Source: Ulota crispa
Lineage: Eukaryota > Streptophyta > Bryopsida > Orthotrichales > Orthotrichaceae
Direction of reading: 5' to 3'
DNA length: 64,000 bases
Assembly (NCBI GenBank): GCA_963920765.1
Contig: OY987244.1
Coordinates: 29,864,358 to 29,928,357, forward strand
Made by a program: the position numbers and the translations under genes
The notes under the pieces: model-generated
Databases searched by the model: none
What the model was told of the DNA's origin: nothing
Seen by the model: the letters and a program-made list of their open reading frames with translations, nothing else
In this document: positions 37,401 to 48,095 of the stretch, one piece after another
Layout of the letters: every line of letters starts with the position of its first letter
How positions within the stretch are numbered: position 1 is the first letter of the stretch

Positions 37401-38837
37401 AATTGCTATAAAAATCAGGAAGAACAAATGATTTCTTCATCCTTGACGCAGTATTTTGAGTTTTTGCAGCTTAATGTTCAATATTGTGCACACCTGACGG
37501 AGAGAAATCAGGTGCGCGCCAACCACTCCCGTGTACTGGGACAACCCTGTCTGTCTCCATCTAAAGTTCTGCCCTGTAAGAAGAGTCAGGTCCAAACAGA
37601 GCTCCGCACGTCCCACTCCAAGACTGCACCACGTGCAATCTTCAAAATCTTCTGCCTTTCTCAATCTTTGGCAATCTCCTGCTAATCCTACTAAACCCTC
37701 GACAAGGTACAGTACAAGTCACAGAGAGATACCATTTGCAATGCAGCACCTAGATTTTGTACTAGAAGGAAAGCACATAAACTCCACAAGCTTTCCAAAG
37801 TCACCAAATGGAATGTTGAAGAGTTCAGCATTGAAGCATTTCAAGGATGTCCAACAAGTGTCAACATTCCATTTCCCAGAATCCCAACGTTGGGAAAAAT
37901 GTACAATAATCTTATTGGAGAAGTACAAAAACACCTGGCGTTTTTACTCTTTTCAATTGTGAAAGAAAGGTCTGGGGATACCCTCAGTTAAATGGTGGAC
38001 TCAGAAGAAAGTACTCCCTCTGTCCCTCTACAAACGTCCAAATCAAACACATTTCTTGTACCACTAAAAAGCTCCCTTTTTGCTGATTTCAAACGTAGAG
38101 AAAGCGTTTATCATGTTCAATGATCTCATGGGGGGGCAAGTTAAGCGATTAGAGCATTTCTCTCCTAGCAAGCTTGGCCTTGCCCATATGAGGTACCATT
38201 GTTGCTACTAATCTTTAAACCATCAATAATCAGGAGCTAGCAACATGAACAAATATGGTACATTTTGCATGAAAGTTTGGGTGCCTAAAAGGCAAAATCA
38301 AAACTAAAGATTTTGCATAATGCACAAATATGGTACTTTTTGCATGGAATTTGGGCGCCCAAGAGGCAACATCAAAGCTGGAGACTTCGTATTACATTTG
38401 GTAGATGGTATATTGATTCTAGAATGCATGTGTGACTAGCACAAAGACTAAAACCACAGTTAATCCTTTGCAAGGAAGCTTTTTGGACGTTTTTAGAGGG
38501 ACAGAGGGAGTATCACATTAGGGTTTGGTTCCTTACCTTCAGTTGACAACATGAGCTTCTCACCAACACCGACTTCACTTTTCACGACAACTGGCTTGAC
38601 ATCCAAGGTTTCCAAATCTCCACGAGAAGAGAAGAGCTTCTTAGAGGCAGGTAATCTCACGCTAAAAAGACCAGGATCCTCATCACAAGACTCCAACACT
38701 CGACGTTTTCGACGTTGACTCCGACGTGGCAGAGAGATGGATGTCTTCTTCACCGACGCCGCGCATACCTGTTGCACATTGCCACCACCTGCTATAGCAG
38801 GTGGCGGGGCCAAAATCGGAGGCACAACTCGCAACAT
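34426..38837 (-). CDS. OGG1: 8-oxoguanine DNA glycosylase/AP lyase (OGG1)
   Basis: Base-excision repair enzyme that cuts 8-oxoguanine from DNA opposite cytosine; expected in nucleus and possibly organelles. Minus-strand exons in order: 38837-38537, 37651-37494, 36833-36442, 35984-35777, 34677-34426; all GT-AG and in phase (1, 0, 2, 0), 1311 nt, 436 residues. The N-domain has LDLTLLTGQNFRWRQ (about 120-134). FICSSNN (226-232) carries the two Asn of the family. The helix-hairpin-helix LPGIGPKVAACI (323-334) supplies catalytic Lys329; Asp348 in PVDTHVWQ is 19 residues on, as in human OGG1 (Lys249/Asp268). GSHAGWAHTVLF matches the C-terminal helix region. The start is the first in-frame ATG in exon 1 (38837); upstream the frame has no ATG before a stop. 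The N-terminal roughly 100 residues are extra compared with the conserved core, and include a basic run (RRSQRRKRR) that may be a nuclear signal. The C-terminus is Lys-rich. Confidence 0.95.
35038..35150. repeat. Short tandem duplication in OGG1 intron 4
   Basis: Two imperfect copies of a unit of about 40 bp containing GAGAGAGGGATACATGC and GTTTACA lie about 60 bp apart. No coding role. Confidence 0.5.
36959..37317. mobile_element. MITE-like inverted-repeat element in OGG1 intron 2
   Basis: The outer arms CATATACATTGGTGCTTGG and CCAAGCACCACTGTATATG are inverted repeats. At the right end a tight hairpin (37249-37305) pairs TGCTTGGATAAGG with CCTTATCCAAGCA around a 10-base loop. No target duplication is obvious, so the family is uncertain. 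Confidence 0.55.
38014..38510. mobile_element. Stowaway-type MITE in OGG1 intron 1
   Basis: 497 bp with terminal repeats CTCCCTCTGTCCCTCT and AGAGGGACAGAGGGAG, extended by CAAACGTCCAAA / TTTGGACGTTTTTAG, and TA on both sides (38012-38013, 38511-38512). CTCCCTCYGTCCC is the known plant Stowaway end (Tc1/mariner). It fills more than half of intron 1 and ends 24 bp from the exon 1 donor. Confidence 0.9.
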
Positions 38838-39487
38838 TGGAACAATGCGAGCTCCCGTAATTCGAAACCCTAAAAACACCTTCGAAGCCAGATTTGGTGC
38901 ACACTCAACGCCGGAATCTCGCGGAATCCAAATCCATGCATCGCTCCTCGATCACACGATCCGACCATAATCCAATAGCATCCCGAAACCCTAATCTTTC
39001 AAAAATGGCTCAAAAGAGAGCGCATCTTCAGCTCACACAAAGCTAAGAATTCCAAATTTGAGCTGAACTAATGACTAGCCGCGGTATAACTGTTGCATAC
39101 TCCGTTTTCACCGGAAATTGGATTCTCTGGAAAGCTTAACCTCTCATTCAGATTGCGACATGAGATCTCTGCTGAGTCTACTCTACTGAGAAACAAGTTC
39201 TGTAGAAAACAAGTGCGCAATCCAGGAATCGATTGTCTCAAGAATAGAGGAGATAAGTTGGTAGTGGAAATCCTACCGAGGATGGAATTTGGATTGCTCC
39301 TGGACGGATCCGGACTCCGGAGATGCTATCGAAGGGATCCCGAGCAATGATCAGGAAGAACCGGCTATCAATACAAATACAAAGTCAGCCGGTTAGATGG
39401 CAAGAAAAACCGCTTGAAATTTGAAACTACGGTACTGGAAAAAGGACTGGCCAGAATGCCAGATTTTACTAAAGTTTTGATTGTAGT
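38838..39487 (-). promoter_or_regulatory. Presumed 5' leader and promoter of OGG1
   Basis: Moderately GC-rich, non-repetitive sequence upstream of the OGG1 ATG, reading leftward. No clear TATA box. A short out-of-frame ATG frame lies upstream on the minus strand (ATG at about 38939, TGA about 30 bases on), which could act as an upstream ORF if transcribed. Inferred from position. Confidence 0.35.
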
Positions 39488-39501
39488 CATAACATTGTTA
39501 A

Positions 39502-39738
39502 CCCCTAAAGGATGTTGCTGTTTTGTATATAGACTCCCGTGTTGTATACGGATGGGGTATTTGGATAGCAAGTGAATCCCATTGGAGCTGTAAATTTCAA
39601 GTCAAGTCAGAAACATAATATTGGTTAATTAGGATTTTTTGGGGAATTTTTGACATTTGTTGTAAAGTTTTTTTCAAGTTCTAAATGGTTCTCTTACAAA
39701 CACATACAATACTTTTGGTAGGCAACATCCTTTAGGGG
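39502..39738. mobile_element. Short TTAA-flanked MITE with proven TTAA duplication
   Basis: 237 bp. Both ends read CCCCTAAAGGATGTTGC inward, a perfect 17-bp inverted repeat. TTAA lies at 39498-39501 and 39739-39742. The host copies without it have a single TTAA here, so TTAA is a target-site duplication and not part of the element. Confidence 0.92.
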
Positions 39739-39911
39739 TTAACCTTCACCGGGGTCCCTCTTGCTCCCCAAATATGAGGATCCCCCAGTGAATGCCATTT
39801 GCCAATTCTGGCCTCCTCTAGCTGAGGATTAATCAAAATTGAGAATTTATAACTAAACCCTCCCCCATGTATATATGAAGGGATATTCCTCTACAGCTGG
39901 GGGAGGTATAA

Positions 39912-40051
39912 GGGCCCCCTTCCATGTGGAGTTGGGGGTCGATCAATCTAATAAAAGATGACCGATAATCGGTTTGATAGGGGTATGGAACCAATTATTG
40001 ATAATCTTTTATTAGATTGATTGGCCCTCGACTCCACATGGAAGGGGGCCC
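39912..40051. mobile_element. Tourist-like hairpin MITE nested in family B copy
   Basis: 140 bp. The arms start GGGCCCCCTTCCATGTGGAG and end with its complement (near-perfect for about 55 bp), so the whole element is a hairpin. TAA flanks both sides (39909-39911, 40052-40054), the three-base target of PIF/Harbinger (Tourist) elements. Confidence 0.85.
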
Positions 40052-40075
40052 TAAACCCTGTTGAACAATGTTATG

Positions 40076-41072
40076 ACTATGGTATAATAGTGCATGCCTG
40101 AGGAAACCAGCTAAAATTGGGAAATATTGGGTTTCAACCAATGAGGAGTCATCCCGAGCAGGTAATTGGTGGAAGAGAGGAGAAAGCCCTATATGTTGGT
40201 GCCAAGGGCACAGGAAGAACTGATCGCTAGTTCAAAGCTAGCCGGTTGAAATGAGAAAAAATACTTTGTAATTTAAATTGCAAGATCTTATACTAGATTA
40301 GTCTAAGGATGTGTAAAAAACCTCAAAAACTTTGGCCACACAGATTGCAAGATATTTGCATTTAAAGTGTTAAAAAAAACTTTTTTGCACCTTGTATGAC
40401 TAGATTATTTGACTTTGAACTTTGCCCATTTAGAGTTTGGAGGTTTAAATCTCTATGGTGGAAAATTGAGTTTAGAATCTTTGGAAAATTTTAAAACAAA
40501 AAATACTTAATTTTCTCTCTTTTAAAACAATTAGGTAGAACAAGTATGAGATTGAACAAAAACTTAAATTGTTAATAACCCTGCAATGGAATTGAAAGGC
40601 AATAATCCCAATGGTAAGATTGTTATGGCAAGCAAACTTCACCCTTAACAACAATTGTTTTTGAAAAAATGTTAAACTTGCATTCAAAAATGAACTTTAT
40701 AAGTTATCTTTACAAGAAAATGCTTAAATTGCCCAAAAAACAAGAGTGTCCATAACTTTCTTAAAACTAGTCCAAATGGAATGAATCAAAGCTTCAGATA
40801 TAGAGAAAATTTTAATCTATGAGAGAAAAAAATTGAAGAATTTTTTTTTAAGTTTTTGTAAAAAAAAATTGTTGCCTAGTCTCCCAAAATTTGTGCTTAT
40901 TTGGGCATAAATTTTGCTCCTAGACATAGATTGGAATAAAATTTGAATTCCCCAAAAGCTAATGTATATTTCTATCTCCAAAAAAAAAGGAAAAATCAAG
41001 ACAAAAATTGAGACCGTAGGTACCTGCCCAAAATCTCATTTGTCCTTTGAAGGGACAATGATCTTTTAAGGG
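40076..41072. mobile_element. Degraded TTAA-family element, right part
   Basis: From about 40500 to 41072 the sequence resembles the right half of 6202-7113 (CCCAATGGTAAGATTGTTATG; GGTACCTGCCCAAAAT) and ends CCTTTGAAGGGACAATGATCTTTTAAGGG before CTAA. No left terminus is visible; 40076-40500 is otherwise unassigned. Confidence 0.5.
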
Positions 41073-41076
41073 CTAA

Positions 41077-41551
41077 CCCCTAAGCACCCCAATGTCCCAA
41101 ATCTAGCCTCCCCATATTCAACAGTTTGTTGTCTTAGACCATTATAATCTTTTGATCCGTGAGATGAAATCTGACCAAATTTTTCATACATCTGCGGACC
41201 CCAAGCCTTGTACAGTAGGTTACCATAAATTTTTGTCACTCTTCACTTTTATTGATATCTCAATAAAAATCTAGGAAATGAGTCTTGTCATTACACAATC
41301 CCAACTTGTTGGATCCTTTTCATGTTCAACATCTCTTTCCTCTCACAAAAACTTGTTGTTGAAATTGAAGTTCTAATTATTTTTGGCTAGGAGGAAACAA
41401 AGTAGTGAAAATGGAGAGTGACAAAAATTTATGGCAACCTATTGTACAATATCAATGACTAACTCTTCCTAATGTTGTTTTTGAACTTGCAGTGTCAAAT
41501 TATTTGCAATGAGGTCCACTACGGCATGAATTTGGGTTGGGCGCTTGGGGG
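41077..41551. mobile_element. TTAA-family element
   Basis: 475 bp. Left CCCCTAAGCACCCCAA, right (reverse complement) CCCCCAAGCGCCCAACCC. The left flank is CTAA (41073-41076, a probable mutation of TTAA) shared with the previous element; the right flank is TTAA (41552-41555). Confidence 0.6.
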
Positions 41552-41677
41552 TTAAGGCTTGCTAGACTAGAAGCTCTGAAAACAAAACCCTAATCTAGGG
41601 TTGTGTCATTTTGTATCAAAACATAATTCTAATTTCAATCTCCAGACTACCAGAGACAAAAAAATTGTAAAGTCCTA

Positions 41678-43231
41678 AGGTAGTGTGCTCATAAACCACT
41701 TAGGTTCTAAAACCGCTCACCTCCCCAAATGACCTCAGTTACTACATGTTGTTTATCATAGCCTTTCAACAATGTCTTTGTGACATATATTCTGGGGGGG
41801 GGTCACACCCCTTTACAATTGGGTACCACCTGCAATAATGGGGTAATTAAATGGGGGGTATTTAGATTCTCAAGGGTAAATTTTTCCTCCCTAACTTGAG
41901 GTAAAAGCTACTATAGTGCATTTTAGGGTACCCTATGCTTATTTCTAAAAAGTTACATGACCTAATTTTTCAAAAACTTTTTTTTTTACAAACACAAAAG
42001 TATCATAAGGAAAAATTATGCGTATACAATAGATTTATAGAAGACTTGTCTCGCAAGGAAATAGCGTAAGAATTTAACACATAGCAAGTCCCTTAAACCA
42101 TACTTACAAAGTAGCCCTCCTAAACCCTAACCCAGTCCTAAAAATTCAGATTATCCTCAACCACATGCATACTCAAAAAATGGCAAATGACGAGCTTTGT
42201 AGCATTGAACCCTAAAATGGAGAAGAAAAGAAGAAAGGAAGAAAGTTGGGTAGAGGACAAGAGGTAAGTGTGAGCATGAATCCGAGCTCTTAATGTAGAG
42301 AATTGCAAAAAGAACTAAGCGGTGACGCCGATGTCCACCACTGTGGTTGGCAAAATAAGATAAAAAATCCAACCTTGAACGCAAACCCCACTAAGCTCAC
42401 AGTCTTGCGCTTGCAAGTACAGCATGTGAGGAAAATTCTATAAGGAAGATGAGAAGCTTCAATTGCATAGTATCCTTGGGGCCACTTTTAGTGCGCTCAA
42501 ATAATTTGGGGAAAGAAAAATTGCAAACAGCAAGAAAGCAATCTCAAATTTGATAATCCTAAGTGCCAGCAAGAGCAACGATAAGCTTTATCGTAACAAC
42601 GTATAAAGAAGCCAACGTGTAAAGAATCCAATGTGCTCATTGTCACAAACCCTACTATTGAGATTCCACAATAATGTCAGCCTTTGCTAGCATGCCTAAC
42701 CCTTTTTCAATTACCTTTCTTCAATTACCCTACATCTTTTTGCTAAACCCTAAAGCGTTGCAACTCAAAACTTGGAAAGAAAAAACCACTTTTCATCCAT
42801 ATTGCTCTTGAATTCTAAACCCTACACTCATCCTACTAAACTCTTTTAAGATAATCCTATAATTCCCACCCTATTTTACATATAATGAAATAAGACATAT
42901 TTTTCCAATCTTATGATAAATCTAAAAAAGATATAAAATTTATCTTCAATGAATAAAATTGACCCTATTTTTTATCTCAAGTTTACTAAAAATTGGAGAG
43001 TGACCCCAAGCATATATTTGAGGAAATGGGCGGTTTTAGAAACCTATGGCCTTTCCACTTCAAGATTTCATAACTAATTCCGCAAAACTCCAAAAAATAT
43101 GAAGCAACTTGGGTTAGATGCCAATTCCTCTTGTCTTTCAAGGAAAATTTCCTGAAAAATAGTGTAAAAACTTTCTGCTCCCCAAAATCCAGTTTCAGCC
43201 CTTAGATGGACGGTTTACGAGCACACTACCT
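41678..43231. mobile_element. 1.55-kb AGGTAG-ended element in a TA site
   Basis: The left end AGGTAGTGTGCTCATAAACC and the right end GGTTTACGAGCACACTACCT are inverted repeats with one mismatch, flanked by TA (41676-41677, 43232-43233). The first bases match the shorter AGGTAG elements. The interior holds no long open frame, so it is non-autonomous; a G9 run lies near 41794. Confidence 0.75.
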
Positions 43232-43233
43232 TA

Positions 43234-43985
43234 CTGCAGTGAGATATCATGAGTCATGACCAGCTTCTCCAAGGAACTGAATCTGGCCCCGTTTTGTTTC
43301 CAAATTCTGCGGTGAAAAGCGGAAACATAGCACTTCTAAAATTGGAGTCAGAATTTTTCTCGAGAAAAACGCTGAGTGGTGCACAATCTTCAAAGAGGAT
43401 TTTCGAAGTCATGGCCACGGGCTATAACGAGGCGATTGGCTCCAATTTTGAGACTGCAAACACAAGCAGCCTCCACTAAAAGAACCTCGACCGCCATGAT
43501 CGATCGAAGGGACAGTTAGGAATGTTTTTTTCCTCTTTTCTTTTTTGGATTTTTCATTTTCCTGGCCTTTCTTTCTGGGCCATTCCTTAGACTTCTCGGC
43601 TCTCGCCTGCCTATACAGCCTTTTTAAGCTTTTTGCAATTTTATACTTTTTCAGATCTTTTTTAATATGGTTTTAGGTAGTTTTTGCTTGGTCCTTTCTT
43701 TTTTATTCCCCAATTTAGACAAGGGGTCCCAAGGACCCACTGGTGGGGCCACCAGGCTGCCTGACAAGCCAAAACCTCTAGGGCTTATTTTAGGGCTTAT
43801 CCAGCACTCCAGGCTGGTGTTCCCCTTCACCCTTTTGTTTGAATCCTCCATCATGGATCATGATCAGAACCTGTTGAGTCTTCCTATTGTTTGGGGGAAT
43901 TGCTAAATCCACCACATTGCATTTGCACCATGTTTAGGAACTTCTTAATGAAAAGGAGGGTGAATTTTATATTTATTGCACAACA
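43234..43985. other. Spacer with a 76-residue open frame
   Basis: An ATG frame at 43249-43479 reads 76 residues (MSHDQLLQGTESG..). Its codon use looks protein-like but there is no recognised homology, splice support or promoter. The rest is T-rich and unassigned. It may be a gene fragment. Confidence 0.25.
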
Positions 43986-43994
43986 AATTGATAA

Positions 43995-44654
43995 GGGAGA
44001 ATATCAAAAATAGGTCTATCGATGGGCCATATTTCAAAAATAGGCTTAACAAATTAAAAATATCAAAAATAGATCTCATCATATATCAAAAGTAGGCCTT
44101 GCAACTAAGGTGATCAAAATTTTGTATATGTTTATTTACGGGGTTTGATATATTCACAACAAAAAGGGGTATTTTTTACATAATTATCACCAAAAACTAA
44201 TTTTGGAAAATTTGGATTTAGAGACCTTGATTTAGTTGAGAACCACAATGGAGGTTACAAGTGAACAACGCCCAATGGAAAAGCCTAGCTAGGAGACAAA
44301 TTATTATTTTTATCCTTGTTTGTAAGAAAAAGTAAGCTTTTTCATTGGGTGTTGTTCAATTGTAACCTCCTTCATGATTGTAGAGTAAATCAAGGTCTCT
44401 AAATCCAAATCTAAATTCAAAAATTTCAAATTCAACTTTTTGATAATAAACATCTAAAAGGTACCGCTCCCCTCCCCATATAGGTTGCAATGTGCATAAA
44501 TCAAACCCCATAAATAAACATGCACAAAATTTTGGTTACCTTAGTTTCAAGGCCTACTTTTCATATACATTGAGGCCTATTTTATATATATTTTAATTTT
44601 CAGCCCTATTTTTGAAATATGGCCAAGTGTCAAGCCTATTTTTGATATTTTTCC
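43995..44654. mobile_element. 660-bp foldback element
   Basis: The two halves are inverted copies around a centre near 44325 (AAAAGC...GCTTTTTCATTGGG). Each arm carries ATATCAAAAATAGG, TTTTGTATATG/TTTTGTGCATG and GGGGTTTGAT. It ends GGGAGAATATC / GATATTTTTCC between nine-base flanks AATTGATAA and AATTAATAA, compatible with a Mutator-type 9-bp duplication. The core matches 20094-20497 and 56557-56923. Confidence 0.75.
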
Positions 44655-44663
44655 AATTAATAA

Positions 44664-45696
44664 TGATGGGAAACGATCTCCAATAGTTTCTTACTTCTCT
44701 CTTTTTCTTTACCCACTCTTCAATTATTATTTTTTCTTTTTCGCATAACTTCCATAACTTAAAGTGTGCATAATCCCAAAATAGGTATGTTTGCCATCAT
44801 CAATAAATGATCATCCAAATAGTATGAATTTTTTTGTATGGGACTCCTAAACAGATGGCAATGTGGTAGATTTTGCAAAAAGTGTGGTGGATTTAGTAAT
44901 TTCCTTGTTTAGATTTTTGAAAATTAAAAGAATATTTGGTATCCTTTTCAAAATATGTTCTCTTGTTGTACTCTCTTGCACATGGCACGTTTTTTTCCTA
45001 CAAAGGAGAAGATCTTTGGACGACAAGAGCATCCCCACTCTTACTTGCCAAATTTGATGAGCAAAAAATTTACATCTGTTTTTGAAAAACCCTCAAAATT
45101 ATAGTCCCCCATCCTTGCTTACAAAATATGTCTCTTACATAGTCAATCAATCAATCATCACGTGAAATGTAGGATAGAGTTCCCTAAACTTAAAATGAAT
45201 AGTGATTTCAAGAGCCATTGCTTGACAGGCTAAGATTGAATGCCGCGAGAAATTTTGAGGGGCTTGCAACACTTAGCATCCAAGTTTTGCAAAGTGTCGA
45301 ACTCTTGACACGTAAGGGCAAAGATGCTTTGATATCAAAAACCAAAGATGGTTTGCTTCAATGTTTGGGGTAGAAAGGATAATAAACGAGTTATTAGCAA
45401 GTAAAATTTCCAAAAATCTATAATTGAACTTTAAAACTATATGATAAAAACTAGTCAAAATTTTAACATGTGTATGCAATTATAATATAAACATGGGCAA
45501 TATTTAGGATTAGTATGTGGAAATTTGGTTGAATGTGGGAAATGGAGGGCGGTTAGCCGGTTACTTATGAAGTTCAAAATTTCTCCAAACCATTGTGTGC
45601 TTTATTGTATGATGCAAACATATAAAGCGACCCAAGTACAAAAAATACACGTACCAAGTTATCCACTGACCATATACATTGTTACACTGGAAGCAC
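44664..45696. other. Intergenic, no recognised feature
   Basis: AT-rich spacer between a foldback element and a TTAA element. No convincing exons or terminal repeats. Confidence 0.4.
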
Positions 45697-45700
45697 TTAA

Positions 45701-46604
45701 CCCTTTAACGACCACACCCATTTTCACAGAATCCACTGAAAGCAGGGGCTGTAAACTTATATTTGTAATTGACTTAAATCTGGACCCATTTTCAATAATT
45801 CAACCGTACCAATGGGAAGTACACCTTGTTTATTATAAAATATCAAAATTTTAGTTAAATTTACTGTTGAAGATGAAATATTTTAAAGATTGAGTGAGCC
45901 GTATGCGGAAAATCTCTTGTGTTTCAATCTTGTTTAGTTCTGAATGATAACCTTTCATGCAAGCTTTGATTGAGAAGAGCCTTACATTGCTAGAAAGCAG
46001 GGTTTCCCACTTTTCTAAAAAGACTAGTTTCACACAAAATAAACAAAAACAGCAATCACAAGGTGTAGCTAAGTGGACAAAAAGGGTAAAAAAACCCGCT
46101 TTCTTTGCTACCTTAAAATGGTTCTACAAGAAATTTGATAATTATTTTGGAAAATCCAATTGGTGAAAACAATCAAGAATTGGCCTTAAATGTAGGATGA
46201 CAAATTTTAAAGCCAAAATGACAACAACATTTCAGTAGATTTTCAAATACTACAATTATACCACTACCGTATATGAAAACAATACAAGCATATTTCTTAA
46301 GCAATTCGAAATTTTTTAGAAATGTGCAATTGAAATTTGACATTCTTCTTGCATATTTGATGTATTGTGTTGTTGCTTTGATCCATCTTTGACAAAATAT
46401 ATATGTATTTTGAAGCCATGTTGTATAAACACCATTATTTGTCAACTCACATACCCAATTGCATTGTTACTTTTTCAGATGGGTGCAAAAATCTTGTGAT
46501 CACATGCGTACTTCAAGACCAAATTCCAAATTATTGAGTGATTTCAATCTATAGGCCAAAACCCACTCCTTGCGACCAAATATGGTTGCGTGGTCCTTAA
46601 AGGA
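45701..46604. mobile_element. TTAA-flanked element (subfamily 3)
   Basis: 904 bp. Left CCCTTTAACGACCACACC, right (reverse complement) TCCTTTAAGGACCACGCAACC. TTAA at 45697-45700 and 46605-46608. The interior is the reverse complement of 47195-48095 (shared AATACAAGCATAT and AAATTTGATAA segments). Confidence 0.75.
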
Positions 46605-46608
46605 TTAA

Positions 46609-47190
46609 ACCTCACATTTTTTTGGTGACCAACTTTATAGATTTGACATGTCAAATGAGAATTAGAAGACTTAGGTAACTTTTGCAATTTTAACACTCTC
46701 ATGTTCAAGCCTTATAATCTTTCAAACTATAAGTGATATATTGTAGTGTTTTTTTTTTTCATATAATGTCTAACATATTTAGCTTAAATTTGTATGGTTA
46801 CAATTTAAAAAAACCTGATGAAATTTATGAAAAGGTAGGTTGGTTGTCCAGTTTCATGGAAATTTCAAGAAGCTCCAAATGGTCTTGGGCATTTAGTAGC
46901 GTTTAAATTTCTAGCAAATTTTTGCCAGAATCTTACCTCAAATTGGGACTAGCTCCCACAACATTAAGAAAACTTTAAAAATGGATGAAATCACCAAGCT
47001 CCTCCCAATGCACATGCGAGGTTTGCCAGAATTGGATGAAAGCTACTAAAATAAGTATACTTTATGGATGAACATACATAAGTTGTCAATTTCATCCATT
47101 TTTGTCCAATTTTTCCTTATCTGCTTGCATTGTTGGGTGCCAATCGTGCTATCAACAAAAAAACAAAAATTAAAGGCTGGCATTTAGGGG
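46609..47190. mobile_element. Right half of a subfamily 1 TTAA element, interrupted
   Basis: 46609-46896 aligns with the right half of 3886-4523 (TTTTTTTGGTGACCAAC through GGGCATTTAG). The end GGGG and TTAA resume at 47188-47194 after a 282-bp insertion (46897-47178). The left half is absent; the 45701 element abuts at a TTAA that subfamily 1 has at this point. Confidence 0.65.
46897..47178. mobile_element. 282-bp insertion with 9-bp duplication (Mutator-like)
   Basis: Inserted in the terminal repeat of a TTAA element, between direct repeats GGCATTTAG (46888-46896, 47179-47187). Ends TAGCGTTTAAATTT and (reverse complement) CAGCCTTTAATTTTT are loosely inverted. A 9-bp duplication points to the Mutator superfamily. 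Confidence 0.65.
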
Positions 47191-47194
47191 TTAA

Positions 47195-48095
47195 CCTTTT
47201 AGAGACCACCAAACCATATTTTGGTTTAGGAGAGTAGTTTTTGGCCTATTTAGTAAGATCACTCAACAATTTGGAAAATGGTCTTGAAGAACCCTTCTAA
47301 TCACAAGATTTTTGCATCCAACCCAAAAAATGACAATGGAATCAGACGTGGGAGTTGATAAATAATGGTGTTTATACATCATGGCCTCAAAATACGTATC
47401 CATATTTGGTCAAAAATGGGTCAAAGCAACAACACAATACATCAAACATCCAAGAAGAATGTCACATTTCAAATGTGCAATCATAAAAAGTTCAAATTAC
47501 TTGAGGAATATGCTTGTATTGTTTCTTTATACGGTAGTTGTACAATTGTACTATTTGAGAATCCATTGAAATGATGCTATCAATTTGTTTAAAAAAAAGT
47601 TCATCCTACATTTAAAGTCAATTTTTGATTGATTTCACCAATCGGATTTTCCATAACAGTTATCAAATTTCTTGTAGAACCGTTTTAGGGTAGCAAAGAA
47701 AATGGGATTTTGACCCTTTTGTCCACTTAGCTACACCTTGTGATTGTTAATTTTGTCTCTTTTGTGTGAGACTAGTCTTGTTGGAAAGGTGGGAGACCTT
47801 GCTTTTTAGAAATGTAAAGCTCTTCCCAATCAAAACTTGCATGAAGCATAAACATTCAAAACCACACAAGCATGAAAACTAAAGATTTTCCGCATACGGC
47901 TCAATCAATCATTATAACATTTCACTTCCAACCGTAAATCTAGCTGAAATTTTGATACATTACAGCAAACAAGGTGTCCTTCACATGTGTACAATTGAAT
48001 TACTCAAATTAGGTCCATATTTGATTCAAATGCACATCGAGTTTTATTGCCCCCGTTTTTAATGGATTTTGGGAAAATGTGTGGTCTTTAAAGGG
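47195..48095. mobile_element. TTAA-flanked element (subfamily 3, inverted)
   Basis: 901 bp. Left CCTTTTAGAGACCACC, right (reverse complement) CCCTTTAAAGACCACACA; TTAA at 47191-47194 and 48096-48099. Inverted copy of 45701-46604. Confidence 0.75.

Larger units (their letters stand above)
39488..40075. mobile_element. Composite locus: CATAACATTG-ended MITE with two insertions
   Basis: Ends CATAACATTGTTAAC and GTTGAACAATGTTATG. Internal sequence (GGGGTCCCTCTTGCTCCCC, ATATGAGGATC) matches the uninterrupted copies at 58076-58266 and 62019-62214. It is broken by a TTAA element (39502-39738) and a TAA-flanked Tourist-like element (39912-40051). Removing both leaves an ordinary copy. Family B; superfamily not assigned. 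Confidence 0.85.

Noticed and set aside
37531..37962. 143-residue plus-strand frame
   Set aside because: It is antisense to OGG1 exon 2 and intron 1; the minus-strand reading has clear OGG1 homology and splice phase.
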